Source: Bacillota bacterium
Lineage (GTDB): Bacteria; Bacillota_A; Clostridia; Peptostreptococcales; Anaerovoracaceae
Length of the DNA: 6,449 bases
NCBI GenBank assembly: GCA_017547345.1
Contig: JAFYPY010000136.1
Coordinates: 1 to 6,449, forward strand
Direction of reading: 5' to 3'
The notes beneath the pieces were generated by a model. That model made no database searches and had not been told where the DNA came from. It saw only the letters and a list, made by a program, of their open reading frames with translations. Both the position numbers and the translations under genes were made by a program. The stretch's first letter is position 1. Each line of letters begins with the position of its first letter. Shown piece by piece: positions 4,160-6,449 of this stretch.

Positions 4160-5239
4160 ATGGAATTAAATCTTCGTAAAGACTGTCGTTATGCAATCGC
4201 TTGTCCTACAAGCATGGGTGTACGTATCACTCCTGAAAACAGAATGGCTGTACACAACAGCAAACACTTTATGATGCAGGCAACAAGTGCAGAATCTAAT
4301 GTATTAAACGTGGCTTCATCTCTTGGCAACGAATGCCTTGTGCTTACAAAATTTGTAAAGGGAAATCCTCTTGCGGAATTCATCAAGAGCGAGCTTCGTG
4401 CTCGTAACATCCGTTTCGAAGGCGCAGAAGTTGAACAGGGGGGTCCATGGGGCTATCGTCACCAGATCAATATCGCTGACTCTGGTTTTGGTCTAAGAGC
4501 ACCAAGAGTATGGAACGATAGAGCTGGTGAAGTTGGTAGAACTCTTTCCATCGACGAATTCGATGTAGATAGAATCTTTGGTGAAGAAGGCGTTGCTATC
4601 CTTCACATTTCCGGTCTAATCGCTGCAATGAGTGAAGAAACAACTAAGTTCTGTCTTGATATTGCAAAAGCAGCTAAGAAGCACGGAACAGCAATCAGCT
4701 TTGACTTAAACCACAGAGCAACATTCTGGAAAGGTAGAGAAGAAGAACTAGCGGCAGCATTCCACGAAATCGCATCTATTGCTGACGTTTTAGTAGGAAA
4801 CGAAGAAGACTTCCAGCTTTGTCTAGGATTTAAGGGACCTGAAGCAGGTGGCAAGGATTTAACATCCAAGATTAACAACTTCAAGGAAATGATTACTCAG
4901 GTTAAGGAAAAGTACTCAAATGCAAAGGTATTCGGCACTACTCTTCGTCAGGTTATCAGTGCTAACGAACACCTTTGGGGTGGTATCCTTCTAGCAGACG
5001 ACACTTGGTCTATCGAAGAACCAAGAGAAATCCCAGTTATGGATAGAATCGGTGGAGGAGACGGATTCACAGGCGGTCTTCTTTATGGATTATATAAGGG
5101 ATGGGAACCTGCAAAGTGCTTACAGTTCGGATGGGCTACAGGCGTACTTGCTGCAACAAGCTTAAACGACTACGCAGAACCAGCTGACGAAAAGCAGGTT
5201 TGGGACATCTATGCAGGAAATGCTAGAGTTCAGAGATAA
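4160..5239 (+). CDS. PfkB-family sugar/sugar-acid kinase (2-keto-3-deoxygluconate kinase-like)
   Basis: PfkB (ribokinase-fold) enzymes transfer phosphate from ATP to a sugar or sugar acid in the cytoplasm. The 359-residue protein is of normal family length. An N-terminal sugar-binding region includes TSAESNVLNVASSLG (42-56). FDLNHRATFW (181-190) and VLVGNEEDF (210-218) are core strands shared with ketodeoxygluconate kinases. The C-terminal signature DRIGGGDGFTGG (295-306) carries the anion hole glycines and catalytic base Asp301. This GGGD form, rather than GAGD, is typical of the 2-keto-3-deoxygluconate kinase branch. The ribosome site AAGGA (4144-4148) is 11 nt from the ATG, slightly long. 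It is first in an operon with 6-phosphogluconate dehydrogenase and divergent from an AraC regulator. The substrate is unproven: the neighbour would make more sense with a gluconate kinase than with a ketodeoxygluconate kinase, as no aldolase gene is visible. Confidence 0.85.
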   Translation: MELNLRKDCRYAIACPTSMGVRITPENRMAVHNSKHFMMQATSAESNVLNVASSLGNECLVLTKFVKGNPLAEFIKSELRARNIRFEGAEVEQGGPWGYRHQINIADSGFGLRAPRVWNDRAGEVGRTLSIDEFDVDRIFGEEGVAILHISGLIAAMSEETTKFCLDIAKAAKKHGTAISFDLNHRATFWKGREEELAAAFHEIASIADVLVGNEEDFQLCLGFKGPEAGGKDLTSKINNFKEMITQVKEKYSNAKVFGTTLRQVISANEHLWGGILLADDTWSIEEPREIPVMDRIGGGDGFTGGLLYGLYKGWEPAKCLQFGWATGVLAATSLNDYAEPADEKQVWDIYAGNARVQR

Positions 5240-5264
5240 TCTCGAGAAATAAGGAGAAACAATA

Positions 5265-6449
5265 ATGAAAAAAGCTAATATTGGATTAGTTGGTCTTGCC
5301 GTAATGGGTGAGAATTTAGTAATGAATATGGAATCAAAGGGATTTACTGTTGCTGTATATAACAGAACAGCAGACAAGGTAAAAAACTTTGTTGAAGGTA
5401 GAGCAGCTGGTAAGAACATCATCGGAACTTATTCCCTTGAAGAACTTGCAGCTAACTTAGAAAAGCCTAGAAAAATCATGATGATGGTTAAGGCTGGACA
5501 GGCTGTTGACGAATTAATCGAACAGTTACTTCCGCACCTAGAAGAAGGAGATATCCTAATCGACGGTGGTAACAGCCATTTCCCTGACACTATTAGAAGA
5601 ACTGCTTACGTTGAAAGCAAGGGCTTATTATACGTAGGTTGCGGTGTTTCCGGTGGTGAAGAAGGTGCTCTTAACGGGCCTTCCATGATGCCAGGCGGTT
5701 CCGTTGAAGCATGGCCATTTGTTAAGCCTATCTTCCAGGCTATCTGTGCTAAGGTAGAAGACGGACAGGCTTGCTGTGACTGGGTAGGTGAAAATGGCGC
5801 AGGCCATTTTGTAAAGATGGTTCACAACGGTATTGAATACGGTGATATGCAGTTAATCTGCGAAGCTTACCAGTTAATGAGAGACGGCCTTGGCATGACT
5901 CCAGAAGAAATGCACGAAGTATTCGCAGCATGGAACGAAACTGAACTAGACAGCTATTTAATCGAAATCACTAGAGACATCCTAGGTTACAAGGACGAAA
6001 AGGGTGAAACAACAGTAGACTATATCTTAGATACAGCTGGCCAGAAGGGTACTGGTAAGTGGACTGCAATCAGCGCATTAGACGAAGGTGTTCCTCTAAC
6101 TCTAATCGGTGAAGCAGTATTTGCAAGATGCTTATCTGCTATGAAGAACCAGAGAGTTGTAGCTTCCAAGGTATTCACTAAGGAAATCCCTGCATTCGAA
6201 GGTGACAGAGAAGCATTCATCGAAGCTATTAGAAAGGCTCTTTATGCGAGCAAGATTATTTCCTACGCTCAGGGCTACACTCTAATGAGAACAGCTGCTG
6301 AAACTAATGGATGGAACTTAAACTACGGTGGCATCGCTCTTATGTGGAGAGGTGGCTGCATCATCCGTAGCGTATTCCTTGGAAAGATTAAAGAAGCTTA
6401 TGACAAGAACCCTGATCTTGAAAATCTGCTTCTTGACGAGTACTTCGCA
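5265..6449 (+). CDS. gnd: 6-phosphogluconate dehydrogenase, decarboxylating (C-terminus cut off)
   Basis: The enzyme oxidises and decarboxylates 6-phosphogluconate to ribulose 5-phosphate, making NADPH, in the cytoplasmic pentose phosphate pathway. The frame is open from ATG 5265 to the last base (395 codons); about 75-85 residues of the usual 470-480 are missing. Visible features are the Rossmann fingerprint GLVGLAVMGENL (7-18); YNRT (32-35), where Arg34 and Thr35 sit at the usual NADP 2'-phosphate site; IDGGNSHFPDT (99-109); the substrate motif GVSGGEEGA (127-135); and the catalytic stretch HFVKMVHNGIEYGDMQ, with Lys184 and Glu191 matching E. coli Lys183 and Glu190. The C-terminal helical domain includes GQKGTGKW and WRGGCIIRS. 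AAGGAG (5251-5256) lies 8 nt from the start, 25 bp after the kinase stop, with no terminator between, so the two are probably co-transcribed. Confidence 0.96.
   Translation, partial: MKKANIGLVGLAVMGENLVMNMESKGFTVAVYNRTADKVKNFVEGRAAGKNIIGTYSLEELAANLEKPRKIMMMVKAGQAVDELIEQLLPHLEEGDILIDGGNSHFPDTIRRTAYVESKGLLYVGCGVSGGEEGALNGPSMMPGGSVEAWPFVKPIFQAICAKVEDGQACCDWVGENGAGHFVKMVHNGIEYGDMQLICEAYQLMRDGLGMTPEEMHEVFAAWNETELDSYLIEITRDILGYKDEKGETTVDYILDTAGQKGTGKWTAISALDEGVPLTLIGEAVFARCLSAMKNQRVVASKVFTKEIPAFEGDREAFIEAIRKALYASKIISYAQGYTLMRTAAETNGWNLNYGGIALMWRGGCIIRSVFLGKIKEAYDKNPDLENLLLDEYFA

Noticed and set aside
4189..4884. Minus-strand open frames inside the kinase gene (4189-4410 and 4603-4884)
   Set aside because: They are shadows of a clearly conserved plus-strand protein, lack ribosome sites, and have no recognisable domain.

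Overview
The window reads like a chromosomal stretch from an AT-rich Gram-positive anaerobe, most likely a Clostridia-class Firmicute. This is inferred from strong AGGAGG-type ribosome sites, near-consensus sigma-A promoters with 17-bp spacers, frequent AGA arginine codons and the protein types; the sequence alone does not fix a genus.

Layout. Positions 1-367 (minus) hold the N-terminal part of a PlsC-type lysophosphatidate acyltransferase. It diverges from a complete type I glutamine synthetase gene (517-1941, plus). Downstream of glnA is a compact locus that looks like a type I toxin-antitoxin system. A 27-residue single-span hydrophobic peptide is encoded on the minus strand (2081-2164), with its own promoter and a Shine-Dalgarno hairpin. 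A convergent small RNA on the plus strand (about 1987-2073) has its own promoter and overlaps the toxin message at its 3' end. Next comes a plus-strand promoter whose transcript starts with a 19-bp hairpin and leads to a 65-residue charged protein of unknown function (2468-2665) with its own terminator.

The 495-bp gap that follows (2666-3160) contains the most unusual structure: five inverted-repeat units (2717-3034). Each has 10-bp arms TATCACTTTT / AAAAGTGATA around a 16-17 nt variable centre. Left arms start at 2717, 2790, 2852, 2925 and 2998, so the steps are 73, 62, 73 and 73 bp. The arms are conserved while everything between them is not. I cannot assign it to a known repeat family.

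The right part is a carbohydrate locus. An AraC-family regulator (3161-3979, minus) diverges from a PfkB-family sugar kinase (4160-5239, plus), which is followed 25 bp later by 6-phosphogluconate dehydrogenase (5265 to the window end, incomplete). The shared 180-bp intergenic region has two outward promoters and a perfect 6-3-6 inverted repeat between them, a good candidate operator. The kinase plus 6-phosphogluconate dehydrogenase pairing suggests a sugar-acid route, possibly gluconate, into the pentose phosphate pathway, with the AraC protein as its sensor.
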